From CAZPMC01 sp964587755 (GTDB taxonomy: Bacteria; Bacillota; Clostridia; Acetivibrionales; DTU013): 54,716 nucleotides of DNA. A program made the position numbers and the translations under genes. The stretch covers positions 1-54,716 of the forward strand of contig CAZPMC010000010.1 of the NCBI GenBank assembly GCA_964587755.1, read 5' to 3'. Of the stretch, positions 8,636 to 17,050 are shown in pieces. The first letter of the stretch is position 1. Each line of letters opens with the position of its first letter. The notes under the pieces were generated by a model that was not told where the DNA came from, did no database searches, and worked only from the letters and a program-made list of their open reading frames with translations.

Positions 8636-9076
8636 TCAATATCTATTTGGTATTTGATTCTTTGAAAACAATGTATAGGGCAATGAAATCACCAGTGCAA
8701 TGCCCAGGGATATGGCAGCGGCAATTTTCAATGTTTCCATCCCCTTAGCCGATGCCAGTGCGTTTTCATTCATCATTATGTAGTAAGCGGTGTAGTAAAT
8801 GCCGGCACCCGGCACTATTGGGAAAATACCGCATATAAGAAAAACCGTTATAGGCATTTTTCGGACAACCGCAAAAATGCGGGAAATAGAGGTCAGTGCA
8901 ATAGATGCCACAAAGGATGCCAACACAACAGAGCCCCCATTGTTTGTCACAAGTAAATAACAAAGCCAGCCGCAAGCCCCGGTTAACCCGCAGAAAAGGT
9001 ACTGACGCTTTGGTACATGAAACAGTATGGCAAAGGATATGGTGGCTATAAATGATAAAACGACTTGTATAATCAT
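8636..9076 (-). CDS. Threonine/serine exporter, ThrE C-terminal half (YjjB-like)
   Basis: The ATG at 9076 overlaps the stop of the upstream gene as GTATGA and follows GGGGGTGG, so it is preferred over a start at 9103, giving 146 aa. Four or five hydrophobic helices with motifs such as FLICGIFPIVPGAGIYYTAYYIM match the second domain of the ThrE threonine/serine exporter family (DUF3815). It is expected to pair with the product of the preceding gene to form the exporter, since the two domains are fused in Corynebacterium ThrE. Confidence 0.8.
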   Translation of the reverse strand: MIIQVVLSFIATISFAILFHVPKRQYLFCGLTGACGWLCYLLVTNNGGSVVLASFVASIALTSISRIFAVVRKMPITVFLICGIFPIVPGAGIYYTAYYIMMNENALASAKGMETLKIAAAISLGIALVISLPYTLFSKNQIPNRY

Positions 9077-9846
9077 ACCGCCACCCCCGTTATAATTCCC
9101 CAAAGCTTAAGTACGAAACCAACTCCGATGGCAATACAAAATGCCACCAGTAGCGCATCTATCAAGCGGATAGTGCCCGACAAATAATCGGTGTTCATAA
9201 AGTCACGTATTGCTGTAGTAATTGGCACTCCTGGGACAAGTGGTATTATGGAGCCAATAATGATTTTATCGATATGCTCCCCCATCCCCAACTGGAATAA
9301 TATAAGTCCGCTTAAAGCTGCAATGGAGCTGCCTAATATATTTATAATTATTTTAGCTAATTTTTTCTTTTGGAAAAAGGGTATAAACAGATATAAAACA
9401 AGACCTGAAATAAAAGCTGTCACACTGTCAAAAGCACTTCCTCCGAGTATATAACAAAAGCATGCACTGCCCACTCCCGAAGCCAAAATCGTAAGCGGCC
9501 ATGGTTTGTATGACATATTCCTTATCCTGCTCACCTCATCAAAGGCCTCATCAATTGTATACTTGCCTGCAGCTATTTCCCTTGAGAGCTGGTTCATAGC
9601 AGCAACTCTCCCCAGATGTACCGGGGATAGTGAAACCTGTCTTATATGAGTGCTATGCGTCTGGCCGTCTACACGGGCACTTGCAAAAATACCGTTGGAC
9701 ACCACATACACATGAAAATCCTCAGCATTAAATGCCTCGGAAATCTTAAGCATTGTTTCCTGCACTCTGAATATTTCCGCCCCGTTATATAAAAGAGTCT
9801 CTCCTGCCAAAACAGACAGCTTTAAAATCCTTTCATTGCGATCCAT
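9073..9846 (-). CDS. Threonine/serine exporter, ThrE N-terminal half (YjjP-like, DUF1212)
   Basis: 257 aa. The N-terminal cytoplasmic part has the DUF1212 signatures LSVLAGETLLYNGAEIFRVQETM and VYVVSNGIFASA...THIRQVS, which resemble a degenerate hydrolase-like domain. It is followed by about five membrane helices, including IIIGSIIPLVPGVPITTAIRDF. Its last codons overlap the start of the partner gene by 4 nt, indicating translational coupling and a 1:1 complex. It probably exports small hydroxylated amino acids, as inferred from the family. Confidence 0.8.
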   Translation of the reverse strand: MDRNERILKLSVLAGETLLYNGAEIFRVQETMLKISEAFNAEDFHVYVVSNGIFASARVDGQTHSTHIRQVSLSPVHLGRVAAMNQLSREIAAGKYTIDEAFDEVSRIRNMSYKPWPLTILASGVGSACFCYILGGSAFDSVTAFISGLVLYLFIPFFQKKKLAKIIINILGSSIAALSGLILFQLGMGEHIDKIIIGSIIPLVPGVPITTAIRDFMNTDYLSGTIRLIDALLVAFCIAIGVGFVLKLWGIITGVAV

Positions 9847-9935
9847 CTGTTTAATCTATACCTTTCCCAATACACCATATTGTTCTTACTATAATCATAC
9901 TCAAAATAAAAAGTGTTTTCAATTTTTAATCATCG

Positions 9936-11336
9936 TCAGGCAATAACCGATTTATTCTTCCATTTGCCTCTGCGGTAAACTATTGTCGTAATTATCAGTC
10001 CGATTACCCACGCTATCAGCAGTGATAAAAATATACTGTACGGTGAGCCATTAGGATGCTCGGCTGACCTTGTAAGCCATGCAATCAGATAGGCTGACGG
10101 CACTCTGAAACCGAGTATGATAGCCATAGATATCCACATAGGCCTCATTGTATCCCCTGCTCCCCGCATTACACCCGACAATATTTGTGTGCCTGCAAAT
10201 GCAAGGTAACCGGGAGCCAATATTCTAAGAGCTTTCACTCCCATATCAACCAGCTCCTGAGTGTCTGTAAATAAGTGAATAAGATTTTTCCCGAAAAGAA
10301 GCAATATAATTGTCAAAAAAGAAGCTACGGAAAAGCCAAGCTTGAGAGTGTCCTTTGTACCCTGGCGCACTCTGTCCATACGGTTAGCGCCGATATTCTG
10401 CCCAACAAACGTAGTGGATGCCATACCAAATGTGAAGTTAGGCATCATACAAAAGCCGTCAACCCTCATAACAACCAGAGACGCTGCTATGACTTGCGTT
10501 CCCAGTTTGTTTGTCAGAGATTGGACAACAATAGCTGACAGTGCAAATATCCCGTGAGCAATACCTGCTGGCATTCCAAGCTTGCCAAGCTTTGAAGCCA
10601 GCTTCCAGTCCGGCTTCAATGTTTCTTTGTTAAAAGTCAGCACTGATTTCATTGCACTAAGACGTAGAATACACAATACAGCTGAAATTGCCTGTGCAAT
10701 AATCGTAGCCCATGCTACTCCCCCAACCCCCATATTAAACTGTGATACAAACAAAATGTCAAGAAATATATTTATTACCGATGCAACCAGTAGGAATAGT
10801 AATGGATATACAGAATCGCCCATTCCCCTTAAAACACCGGATAAAATATTGTAAAACGCTGCTCCCATAATTCCGATGAATATAATTCTCAGATATTCTA
10901 CCGTCATACCCTTAATCTCTTCAGGTGTATTAAGCAAATCCATCATAAATCCAGAAAGGAAAAAGCCTACTACCATTATTAGCAGTGAAGATAAGATTGT
11001 TAAAATCACACATGTGCCTATTGTCCGTGACAGCTTCTCTCTTTCTTTGGCTCCGAAATATTGGGACACCATTATTCCGGCACCTGTAGAAATACCCATA
11101 AACAAGACAATCAGCAGGTTTAATAAGGGTCCGCTGGCCCCCACTGCTGCAAGAGCGTTGTCACCAATATACTTGCCCACAATTATTGAATCAACCGTAT
11201 TATAAAGCTGTTGTGCAAAGTTGCCTATCAAAAGAGGGATTGAGAACTGAATAATCCCTGTTATTGGTTTGCCTTGAGTTAAATCCCTTGCTTCAAAAAA
11301 CTTTTTTATGCTAGAAACCCCTATCAAAATATTCAC
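9936..11336 (-). CDS. MATE family efflux transporter
   Basis: 466 aa with twelve predicted membrane helices in two homologous halves. MATE signatures are visible: IIQFSIPLLIGNFAQQLYNTVDSIIVGKYIGD near the N-terminus and MPNFTFGMASTTFVGQNIGANRMDRV in the second half. These pumps exchange Na+ or H+ for cationic drugs or metabolites. The longest frame starts with GTG at 11336 only 2 nt after GAGGA. A TTG at 11327, at better spacing, is an alternative that would shorten the protein by 3 residues. It is probably a single-gene unit; no regulator is adjacent except the downstream-facing csoR. Confidence 0.85.
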   Translation of the reverse strand: MNILIGVSSIKKFFEARDLTQGKPITGIIQFSIPLLIGNFAQQLYNTVDSIIVGKYIGDNALAAVGASGPLLNLLIVLFMGISTGAGIMVSQYFGAKEREKLSRTIGTCVILTILSSLLIMVVGFFLSGFMMDLLNTPEEIKGMTVEYLRIIFIGIMGAAFYNILSGVLRGMGDSVYPLLFLLVASVINIFLDILFVSQFNMGVGGVAWATIIAQAISAVLCILRLSAMKSVLTFNKETLKPDWKLASKLGKLGMPAGIAHGIFALSAIVVQSLTNKLGTQVIAASLVVMRVDGFCMMPNFTFGMASTTFVGQNIGANRMDRVRQGTKDTLKLGFSVASFLTIILLLFGKNLIHLFTDTQELVDMGVKALRILAPGYLAFAGTQILSGVMRGAGDTMRPMWISMAIILGFRVPSAYLIAWLTRSAEHPNGSPYSIFLSLLIAWVIGLIITTIVYRRGKWKNKSVIA

Positions 11337-11414
11337 ATCCTCGATGCAATTTAAACAATGGACTTTCTATTATACATCGTCAAATCCATGTCATGCAAGA
11401 GCACTCTTTGACCG

Positions 11415-11678
11415 TTATTTTGTAAGCTTGTCAACTATGGACATAATTTCCGCAAGCTTAGCCTTCCGATCTTCTGTTTCAAATGCCTCGCAGACACAAC
11501 CCTCTAAGTGGTCATGAAGCACAAGACGGTTAACCTTTCGTAAAATAGCCTGTGTTGCCATAATCTGATTTGATACATCTATACAATACCTATCCTCCTC
11601 AACCATTTTTAAAATTCCGTCAAGCTGCCCTCTTGCGGTTTTAAGAAGGCGGCTTACCTTGGCTTTATCTGCTCTCAT
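11415..11678 (-). CDS. csoR: Copper-sensing repressor, CsoR family
   Basis: 87-aa all-helical DUF156 protein. The Cu(I) ligand pattern is present: Cys in EEDRYCIDVSNQ, then His and Cys in VLHDHLEGCVCEAF. This is the C-H-C triad of copper-type CsoR, as distinct from RcnR, FrmR or CstR. It is the last gene of the copper operon, its ATG overlapping the copA stop by 4 nt (ATGA). It would bind the GC-rich dyad upstream of copA (14043-14076), release it on Cu(I) binding, and so repress its own operon. Confidence 0.88.
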   Translation of the reverse strand: MRADKAKVSRLLKTARGQLDGILKMVEEDRYCIDVSNQIMATQAILRKVNRLVLHDHLEGCVCEAFETEDRKAKLAEIMSIVDKLTK

Positions 11679-14014
11679 TTATCTGTCCCCCCCATTTGTT
11701 CATGCTTTGGTTTAAAAAATTTAAGCCTTAATGCATTTGTAACAACAAATATTGAGCTCAAACTCATTGCTGCAGCAGCAAACATCGGGTTTAGTTTCCA
11801 ACCAAGCACAGTATAGAAGACACCTGCAGCCAGGGGTATTCCCAAAGTATTGTAGAAAAATGCCCAGAACAGGTTCTGCTTAATATTTCTTATGGTAGCA
11901 TGGCTCAACTCGATTGCAGTTACTGCATCAAGTAAATCACTCTTCATTAAAACAATATCAGCCGACTCGATTGCTATATCTGTTCCTGTACCAATGGCAA
12001 TACCCACATCTGCCCTCACAAGAGCCGGAGCATCGTTTATGCCGTCACCGATCATTGCAACCTTCCTTCCGCTTGCCTGTATACTTCGGATTTCACCCTC
12101 TTTATCCTCAGGCATAACCTCTGATACGGCTCTGTCGATATTAAGCTGTCGTCTGATTGCCTCAGCAGTCTTTTTATTATCCCCCGTAAGCATCACAACA
12201 TCAATGCCCATCCTCTTAAACTCCTCAATTGCTTTGCTGCTTGTAGGCTTAACTACATCAGCCACCGCGATTATTCCAAGCAAAGTCTCTGAGCTTGCAA
12301 AGTACAGCGGAGTTTTTCCGTCCTGTGCCAAGGCATCCGACACAGCCTCTAAAGCAGATACATCAATCTTTTTATCCTGCATCATAGCAAGATTGCCTGC
12401 AAAGTAACGCCGAGAGTCAATCACTGCATCAATGCCCTTTCCGGGAATGGAAACAAATTCCCCTGTCTGCTTTAAATCTATGCCTTCCATCTGTGCTTTT
12501 TCTAAAACAGCATCCGCCAAGGGATGTTCCGAAGGCTTTTCAATGGAAGCCGCAATTTCAATGAGTTTACGTTCATCTACTTCCTTTGCGGCTATTACAT
12601 CTGTTACCCTTGGTTTTCCCTCTGTTATTGTGCCTGTTTTGTCTAGCACTACAACATCAACAGTATGGGCTGTTTCCAGGATTTCAGCAGATTTAATCAA
12701 AATACCCTTTGACGCTCCCTTTCCTGTTCCCACCATAATAGCTACAGGTGTTGCAAGCCCTAATGCACAAGGACAGGAAATTACAAGTACTGCAATGCCG
12801 ATAGACAGTGCAAATTCAAAGGTATATCCTGCTATAAGCCAAATGATTGTAGCGGCAATAGCAATCGTGATAACAACAGGCACAAATATACCGCTTATTT
12901 TATCTGCCAGCTTGGCAATGGGCGCTTTAGATGAGCCAGCTTCCTCAACAAGCCTGATTATTTGTGCAAGTGTAGTATCGTCCCCCACCTTCTCCGCCCT
13001 GAATTTGAAAAATCCTGTCTTATTAATGGTAGCAGCGCTCACCTTGTCCCCTACCTGCTTTTCAACAGGAATGCTCTCTCCTGTAAGGGCAGACTGGTCA
13101 ATTGATGAGCTTCCTTCTATTATAGTGCCGTCTACAGGAATACTTTGTCCCGGCTTTACTATAATTATATCATCTATTACAACATCCTCTACCGGAATCT
13201 CAAGCTCTTGTCCTTCCTTGACAACTGTGGCTGTTTTAGGAGCCAAATCCATAAGTTTCTCAATAGCGTCAGAAGTCCTCCGCTTAGACCTCGCCTCCAG
13301 GAATTTTCCAAGTGTAATCAGGGTGAGAATTGTACCTGCTGATTCGAAGTATAACTCGTTTAAATACAGCTCCACTGTAGCAAGGTCATCATAGCCCAGA
13401 CTATACCCGATTCTAAAAACAGCAAATATTCCATAAGCTATTGCTGCCGAAGACCCGATTGCAATCAAAGAGTCCATGTTAGGTGCTCTTTTAAAAATAG
13501 TTTTAAAACCGACAATAAAATACTTCCGGTTGACATATACAATAGGCAGCAGCAATATGAATTGAGTGAATGAATACGTAACAGCGTTTTGGGCTCCATG
13601 AAAATATACCTTAATAAATGCCGGCACGGGAATACCAAGCCATTCGTACAGCATATGATGCATTGCAAGATACATTAATGGAATCAAAAACCCAAAGGAT
13701 ACTATCACCCTTAGTTTCATTTCCTTCGTTTCTTCCACTGCAGGATTAGTCTTCTTTTGATTTTTTTTAGCTTCCTCATTCTTCTCTGATGCGGACTCGA
13801 AGTGCTCAAAAACCGAAGCACCATATCCTGCATCCACAACTGCATCTATTATGGTGTCATTTGATAAAACCTTATCATCATATTCCACAATCATACTATT
13901 TGTTAGAAGATTTACATCTACAGCTCGGACGCCTGTAAGCTTTCTAACGCTCTTTTCAACATGGGAAGAGCAAGCTGAGCAAGACATTCCAGTCACATTA
14001 AATTTCCGCTTCAT
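11675..14014 (-). CDS. copA: Copper-exporting P1B-type ATPase CopA
   Basis: 779 aa. There is one N-terminal heavy-metal domain (GMSCSACSSHVEKSV), then eight predicted membrane helices with the ion-binding CPC in ISCPCALGLATPVAIMVG. The phosphorylation site is DKTGTITEG, the P1B histidine motif SEHPLADAVLE and the hinge MIGDGINDAPALVRADVGIAIG. The YN and MxxS pattern in the last helices (AFFYNTLGIPLAAG; MSLSSIFVVTNALRL) is typical of Cu(I) exporters. Many Firmicute CopAs carry two metal-binding domains; this one has a single domain and no separate CopZ gene follows. GAGGTG precedes the ATG. Confidence 0.92.
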   Translation of the reverse strand: MKRKFNVTGMSCSACSSHVEKSVRKLTGVRAVDVNLLTNSMIVEYDDKVLSNDTIIDAVVDAGYGASVFEHFESASEKNEEAKKNQKKTNPAVEETKEMKLRVIVSFGFLIPLMYLAMHHMLYEWLGIPVPAFIKVYFHGAQNAVTYSFTQFILLLPIVYVNRKYFIVGFKTIFKRAPNMDSLIAIGSSAAIAYGIFAVFRIGYSLGYDDLATVELYLNELYFESAGTILTLITLGKFLEARSKRRTSDAIEKLMDLAPKTATVVKEGQELEIPVEDVVIDDIIIVKPGQSIPVDGTIIEGSSSIDQSALTGESIPVEKQVGDKVSAATINKTGFFKFRAEKVGDDTTLAQIIRLVEEAGSSKAPIAKLADKISGIFVPVVITIAIAATIIWLIAGYTFEFALSIGIAVLVISCPCALGLATPVAIMVGTGKGASKGILIKSAEILETAHTVDVVVLDKTGTITEGKPRVTDVIAAKEVDERKLIEIAASIEKPSEHPLADAVLEKAQMEGIDLKQTGEFVSIPGKGIDAVIDSRRYFAGNLAMMQDKKIDVSALEAVSDALAQDGKTPLYFASSETLLGIIAVADVVKPTSSKAIEEFKRMGIDVVMLTGDNKKTAEAIRRQLNIDRAVSEVMPEDKEGEIRSIQASGRKVAMIGDGINDAPALVRADVGIAIGTGTDIAIESADIVLMKSDLLDAVTAIELSHATIRNIKQNLFWAFFYNTLGIPLAAGVFYTVLGWKLNPMFAAAAMSLSSIFVVTNALRLKFFKPKHEQMGGTDK

Positions 14015-14042
14015 ACAAACACCTCATTTCCACTTAAACCGC

Positions 14043-14076
14043 AAAGACACCATACCCCCGGGGGGGTGGTGTCTTT
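14043..14076 (-). promoter_or_regulatory. CsoR-type operator of copA-csoR
   Basis: A perfect 10-bp inverted repeat (AAAGACACCA at 14043-14052 and TGGTGTCTTT at 14067-14076) encloses a GC-only core, TACCCCCGGGGGGG. This matches the known CsoR operator style (GC tract inside a dyad with TACCCC-like arms). It begins directly downstream of the -10 box, so a bound repressor would block the transcription start. Confidence 0.8.
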
Positions 14077-14105
14077 AGCTTACACTAAACTAATTACCCT
14101 GTCAA
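14077..14105 (-). promoter_or_regulatory. Promoter of copA-csoR
   Basis: On the minus strand a consensus -35 TTGACA (14100-14105), a 17-nt spacer and a -10 TAAGCT (14077-14082) directly abut the CsoR-type operator. The weak -10 with a perfect -35 is what one expects of a tightly repressed promoter. Confidence 0.7.
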
Positions 14106-14126
14106 TAAGTATTTGTATTTTATGAA

Positions 14127-15188
14127 CTAAAATATTCGGAAACAATCCTCAAGATTTTCAGTATCAAACTGCTCCAGTGGCAGAAAAACCTTTTTGTCGG
14201 TCCTTGATGACTCATATGAGGCGGCAATTGTCTGGGAGGTCTTCCACTCCTTAATAAGTGTATCTTGCGCCTTTTCATTATTCATAACGCATCCGACAAA
14301 CCGGTCAATTTCTTTTTTAAAGCTGTCCATATGTCCCGGATAAATGGTGTTAATATCTTCTTCATCAGGTATATTTATCTCTATGGGAATCTTTTCATCC
14401 CCAATATATAGAACTGCAAAAGCATCAGAAGGCGAGTAAGAACTGAAGGTAAAGTTTATTTGACCTTTTTCGCCTAAAATACGGCCCTTGTATACAGTAC
14501 CAGTATGTTCAAAGTAATTGCCGCTTAATAGAAGTGTAGCCCCGTTTTCATACTCAATGAGATTAACAGAATAATCCTCTACTTCCCTGCCTGGAAGGAC
14601 TATTTTGTTGTCTGCAGTAACACATCTGGCATCTCCCAGCCAGTCCCAGGCCTGATCGATAATATGCCCGCAAAGCTCTCTTAGTACACCGCCGCCAGCT
14701 ATAAGCTTATGCTTCCATTTGATTTCTTCACGGTACATTGAAAATTCCATATCTACATGAAAAATGCGGCCAATCCTTTCAATCACTTTATTAATAGCAA
14801 GTATTGTCGGCTGGCTTCTGATTTGAGAATCAACATAAAAACAACAGTCGCTTTCCTCCAGCAGGTCAAGGGTTTCTTTTACGTCTGCCAGGCCAAGTCC
14901 CATTGGTTTTTCCAAAAAAACATGCTTTCCGTTTTTTATCGCAAACCGGTATTGTTCAAACCTTTCTGTTTGAGGAGTACTTACCGTAATAATATCAATA
15001 TCCCTATCCTCCACCATCTCCTGCCAGGTATCATAGACCTTTGCACCAGGATGGTTCTTTTGAATATCCAAAGCTTTTTCAACTGTCCTGTTATATAAGC
15101 CGGCAATCCGGCAATTTTTATTCTTTGAAAAAACTTCTGCATGGACTCTGCCCATTTTACCGCAACCTAAAACTCCGACATTTAACAT
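14127..15188 (-). CDS. Gfo/Idh/MocA family NAD(P)-dependent sugar oxidoreductase
   Basis: 353 aa starting after TGGAGGT. The N-terminal Rossmann motif is VGVLGCGKMGRVHAEVF. The family signature KHVFLEKPMGL contains the conserved EKP lysine, and GGGVLRELCGHIIDQAWDWLG carries the catalytic His and Asp region. These enzymes oxidise or reduce sugar hydroxyl or keto groups. The family includes inositol dehydrogenase and 1,5-anhydrofructose reductase. It is the last gene of the eight-gene GRE operon (36 nt after the PHP gene), so it probably feeds or drains the same sugar pathway. The exact substrate cannot be read from sequence. Confidence 0.85.
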   Translation of the reverse strand: MLNVGVLGCGKMGRVHAEVFSKNKNCRIAGLYNRTVEKALDIQKNHPGAKVYDTWQEMVEDRDIDIITVSTPQTERFEQYRFAIKNGKHVFLEKPMGLGLADVKETLDLLEESDCCFYVDSQIRSQPTILAINKVIERIGRIFHVDMEFSMYREEIKWKHKLIAGGGVLRELCGHIIDQAWDWLGDARCVTADNKIVLPGREVEDYSVNLIEYENGATLLLSGNYFEHTGTVYKGRILGEKGQINFTFSSYSPSDAFAVLYIGDEKIPIEINIPDEEDINTIYPGHMDSFKKEIDRFVGCVMNNEKAQDTLIKEWKTSQTIAASYESSRTDKKVFLPLEQFDTENLEDCFRIF

Positions 15189-15224
15189 ATGGTATACCTC
15201 CAGATATTACGGTTATTTTGTAAT

Positions 15225-16109
15225 TTAACGCCGCAATGCCTTCAAATCAGCCAAAATATCCAGTCCGTCATCCTCTAGCCCATAGCTTCCCATAGCTATA
15301 GAGGGCTTTGTTTTTCCGTGATAGTCACTACCGCCCGTAATAATAATTCCAAGCTCCTTTGCTTTTTGGGCAAAATATTCACACTGTTCATTGGTGTGAT
15401 AACTGCTATATGCTTCTATCCCTCTAATCCCCAGCTTTACCATTTCCGGCAGCATTTCTTCTCTTCCCTTTAGGTTGTTCCCCGGATGAGCCAAAACAGG
15501 AATCCCTTTCATTCCGTCAATAATTTCTATAGCCTCTGCCATAGAAATATAATCTATATGAACATAAGCAGGTTTACCCTGAGCACAATAATCCCAATAA
15601 AAATTCACATATGGGTTATCACTCCGGCTGCCACCTTTCAAATAAGGCTTTAGCAAAGAATTCTCCGCATTCTCTGGTTTACTCAAAACTATTTCAGCAA
15701 TAATCTCGGCCGTCACAAATCCGTCATGGGCAGCAGCCATTGCCTCTTGCTCATCAACCGGAATCCCCATTTCATTTATGAGCCTGATTCTGGTCTTTGC
15801 TGCCTTAATTTCCTGTTGACGGATATTCTCATCAAGCTCAATAAACTTCTTTGAATCCTGGTCAATAAAATATCCCAACACATGATATATTTTGCCTTTA
15901 TATATACAGTCCAGCTCAACAGCCGGTATAACCTCTATTCCTGCATTTTCCCCGGCTTTAAGTGCTTCATTTACGCCTGCTGTGGTATTGTGATCTGTAA
16001 CAGCTATTGCGTAAATCCCTGCTTCCTTTGCCATTTCCACCAAGGCTTTTGGTGTATATTGACCGTCACAGCTATAAATTGAATGCATATGCAAATCTAT
16101 TTTTGACAA
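15225..16109 (-). CDS. PHP-domain phosphoesterase (TrpH/YciV-like)
   Basis: 294 aa, starting with TTG at 16109 (AAGGAG 8 nt upstream). All metal-ligand motifs of the PHP fold are present: DLHMHSIYSCDG, AVTDHNTTAG, VIPAVELDC, VLAHPGNN and TGGSDYHG. Relatives hydrolyse nucleotide or sugar phosphate esters with three metal ions. A middle insertion (about residues 100-150) is the small domain seen in TrpH-type proteins. It sits 20 nt after the GRE activase and before the dehydrogenase in a sugar operon. A role on a phosphorylated intermediate or by-product of the radical pathway is an inference. Confidence 0.8.
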   Translation of the reverse strand: MSKIDLHMHSIYSCDGQYTPKALVEMAKEAGIYAIAVTDHNTTAGVNEALKAGENAGIEVIPAVELDCIYKGKIYHVLGYFIDQDSKKFIELDENIRQQEIKAAKTRIRLINEMGIPVDEQEAMAAAHDGFVTAEIIAEIVLSKPENAENSLLKPYLKGGSRSDNPYVNFYWDYCAQGKPAYVHIDYISMAEAIEIIDGMKGIPVLAHPGNNLKGREEMLPEMVKLGIRGIEAYSSYHTNEQCEYFAQKAKELGIIITGGSDYHGKTKPSIAMGSYGLEDDGLDILADLKALRR

Positions 16110-16129
16110 ACTTTTATCTCCTTTAAAAC

Positions 16130-17050
16130 TTACTGATAAGAGGTTATAAATCCATTCTTCTCAATCATTTCCTTTAAACTCTCTACATATTCACTGTCAT
16201 GGGCAGTAAGCTCCTTAAACTCATAATAAATACCAATTGACTCATACTTGCCGCTTCCGTATTGATGGAAAGGCAGCAAGGAGTATTTTTTAATTCCGCA
16301 AGATTTCAATGTGCTCATAATTTGTTTTATACACTCTTTCGAATCATTAACCCCCGGAATCAGAGGTGTTCTGACCATAATATCAGCTCCTGCTTCCGAC
16401 AGGGCTTTCAGATTACTTTTTATCACATTATTTGAAGCTCCTATATACTTGATATGAGCATCATTATCACAATGCTTGAAATCATAAAGAAATAGATTAA
16501 CATAGGGCATAACCCCCATCAAAACTTCCTTTGATACAGCTCCTGTTGTTTCTACTGCAGTTGAAATACCTTCTTCATGAACTCTCTTTAAAAGCTCAAG
16601 GGCAAACTGTGATTGCATAAGCGGTTCGCCTCCGGAAAGTGTGACCCCTCCGCCACTTTGCCTGTAGAACACCTCGTCCTTTATGATTTCATCAAAAGCT
16701 TCTTCTACAGTCATCCACTCTCCCTTTACTGAAAGTGCTTCAGTGGGACAAACCTTTGCCCATTGGAGATTTGTGTTGTCTACGGCATCCCAGTTTACCC
16801 TTATGCCGTCCTCAGTCATAACTACCTCATTGTTTGTGCAGCTTTCAACACAAAGCCCGCATCTGATACATCTTGATTTAGTAAAGAAAAGCTGAGGGCT
16901 GGTGTGCTGCGATTCAGGGTTTGAACACCATTTACATCTTAAGGGGCATCCTTTGAGGAATATAATAGTGCGAATACCAGGCCCATCATGCAAACTATAT
17001 CTTTGTATATCAAAAACCAGACCTTTTACGGTTTTGTTAGCATTATTCAT
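16130..17050 (-). CDS. Glycyl radical enzyme activating protein (radical SAM)
   Basis: 306 aa. The radical SAM cluster motif is GCPLRCKWCSNPES (CxxxCxxC), preceded by SLHDGPGIRTIIFLKG; GGVTLSGGEPLMQ is the SAM-binding GGE loop. It would abstract a hydrogen from the glycine of the partner GRE using 5'-deoxyadenosyl radical. The ferredoxin-like insert has one full Cys motif (CIRCGLCVESC), but the second is reduced to a lone VCP, so only one auxiliary [4Fe-4S] cluster is likely instead of two. The start overlaps the kinase stop by 8 nt. The GRE two genes upstream is the obvious target. Confidence 0.9.
   Translation of the reverse strand: MNNANKTVKGLVFDIQRYSLHDGPGIRTIIFLKGCPLRCKWCSNPESQHTSPQLFFTKSRCIRCGLCVESCTNNEVVMTEDGIRVNWDAVDNTNLQWAKVCPTEALSVKGEWMTVEEAFDEIIKDEVFYRQSGGGVTLSGGEPLMQSQFALELLKRVHEEGISTAVETTGAVSKEVLMGVMPYVNLFLYDFKHCDNDAHIKYIGASNNVIKSNLKALSEAGADIMVRTPLIPGVNDSKECIKQIMSTLKSCGIKKYSLLPFHQYGSGKYESIGIYYEFKELTAHDSEYVESLKEMIEKNGFITSYQ

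Noticed and set aside
12432..13394. 320-aa open frame on the plus strand
   Set aside because: It is antisense to copA, whose motifs are complete. The translation is Ser/Ile/Ala-rich without family signatures or a ribosome site, a typical shadow.
11675..14014. Cadmium/zinc ATPase (CadA/ZntA) identity
   Set aside because: The CPC motif with the YN and MxxS pattern of the last helices, plus the C-H-C CsoR partner, indicates copper.
14049..14071. GC palindrome as a terminator of the GRE operon
   Set aside because: It lies downstream of the copA promoter and upstream of copA, has no T run, and fits a CsoR operator.
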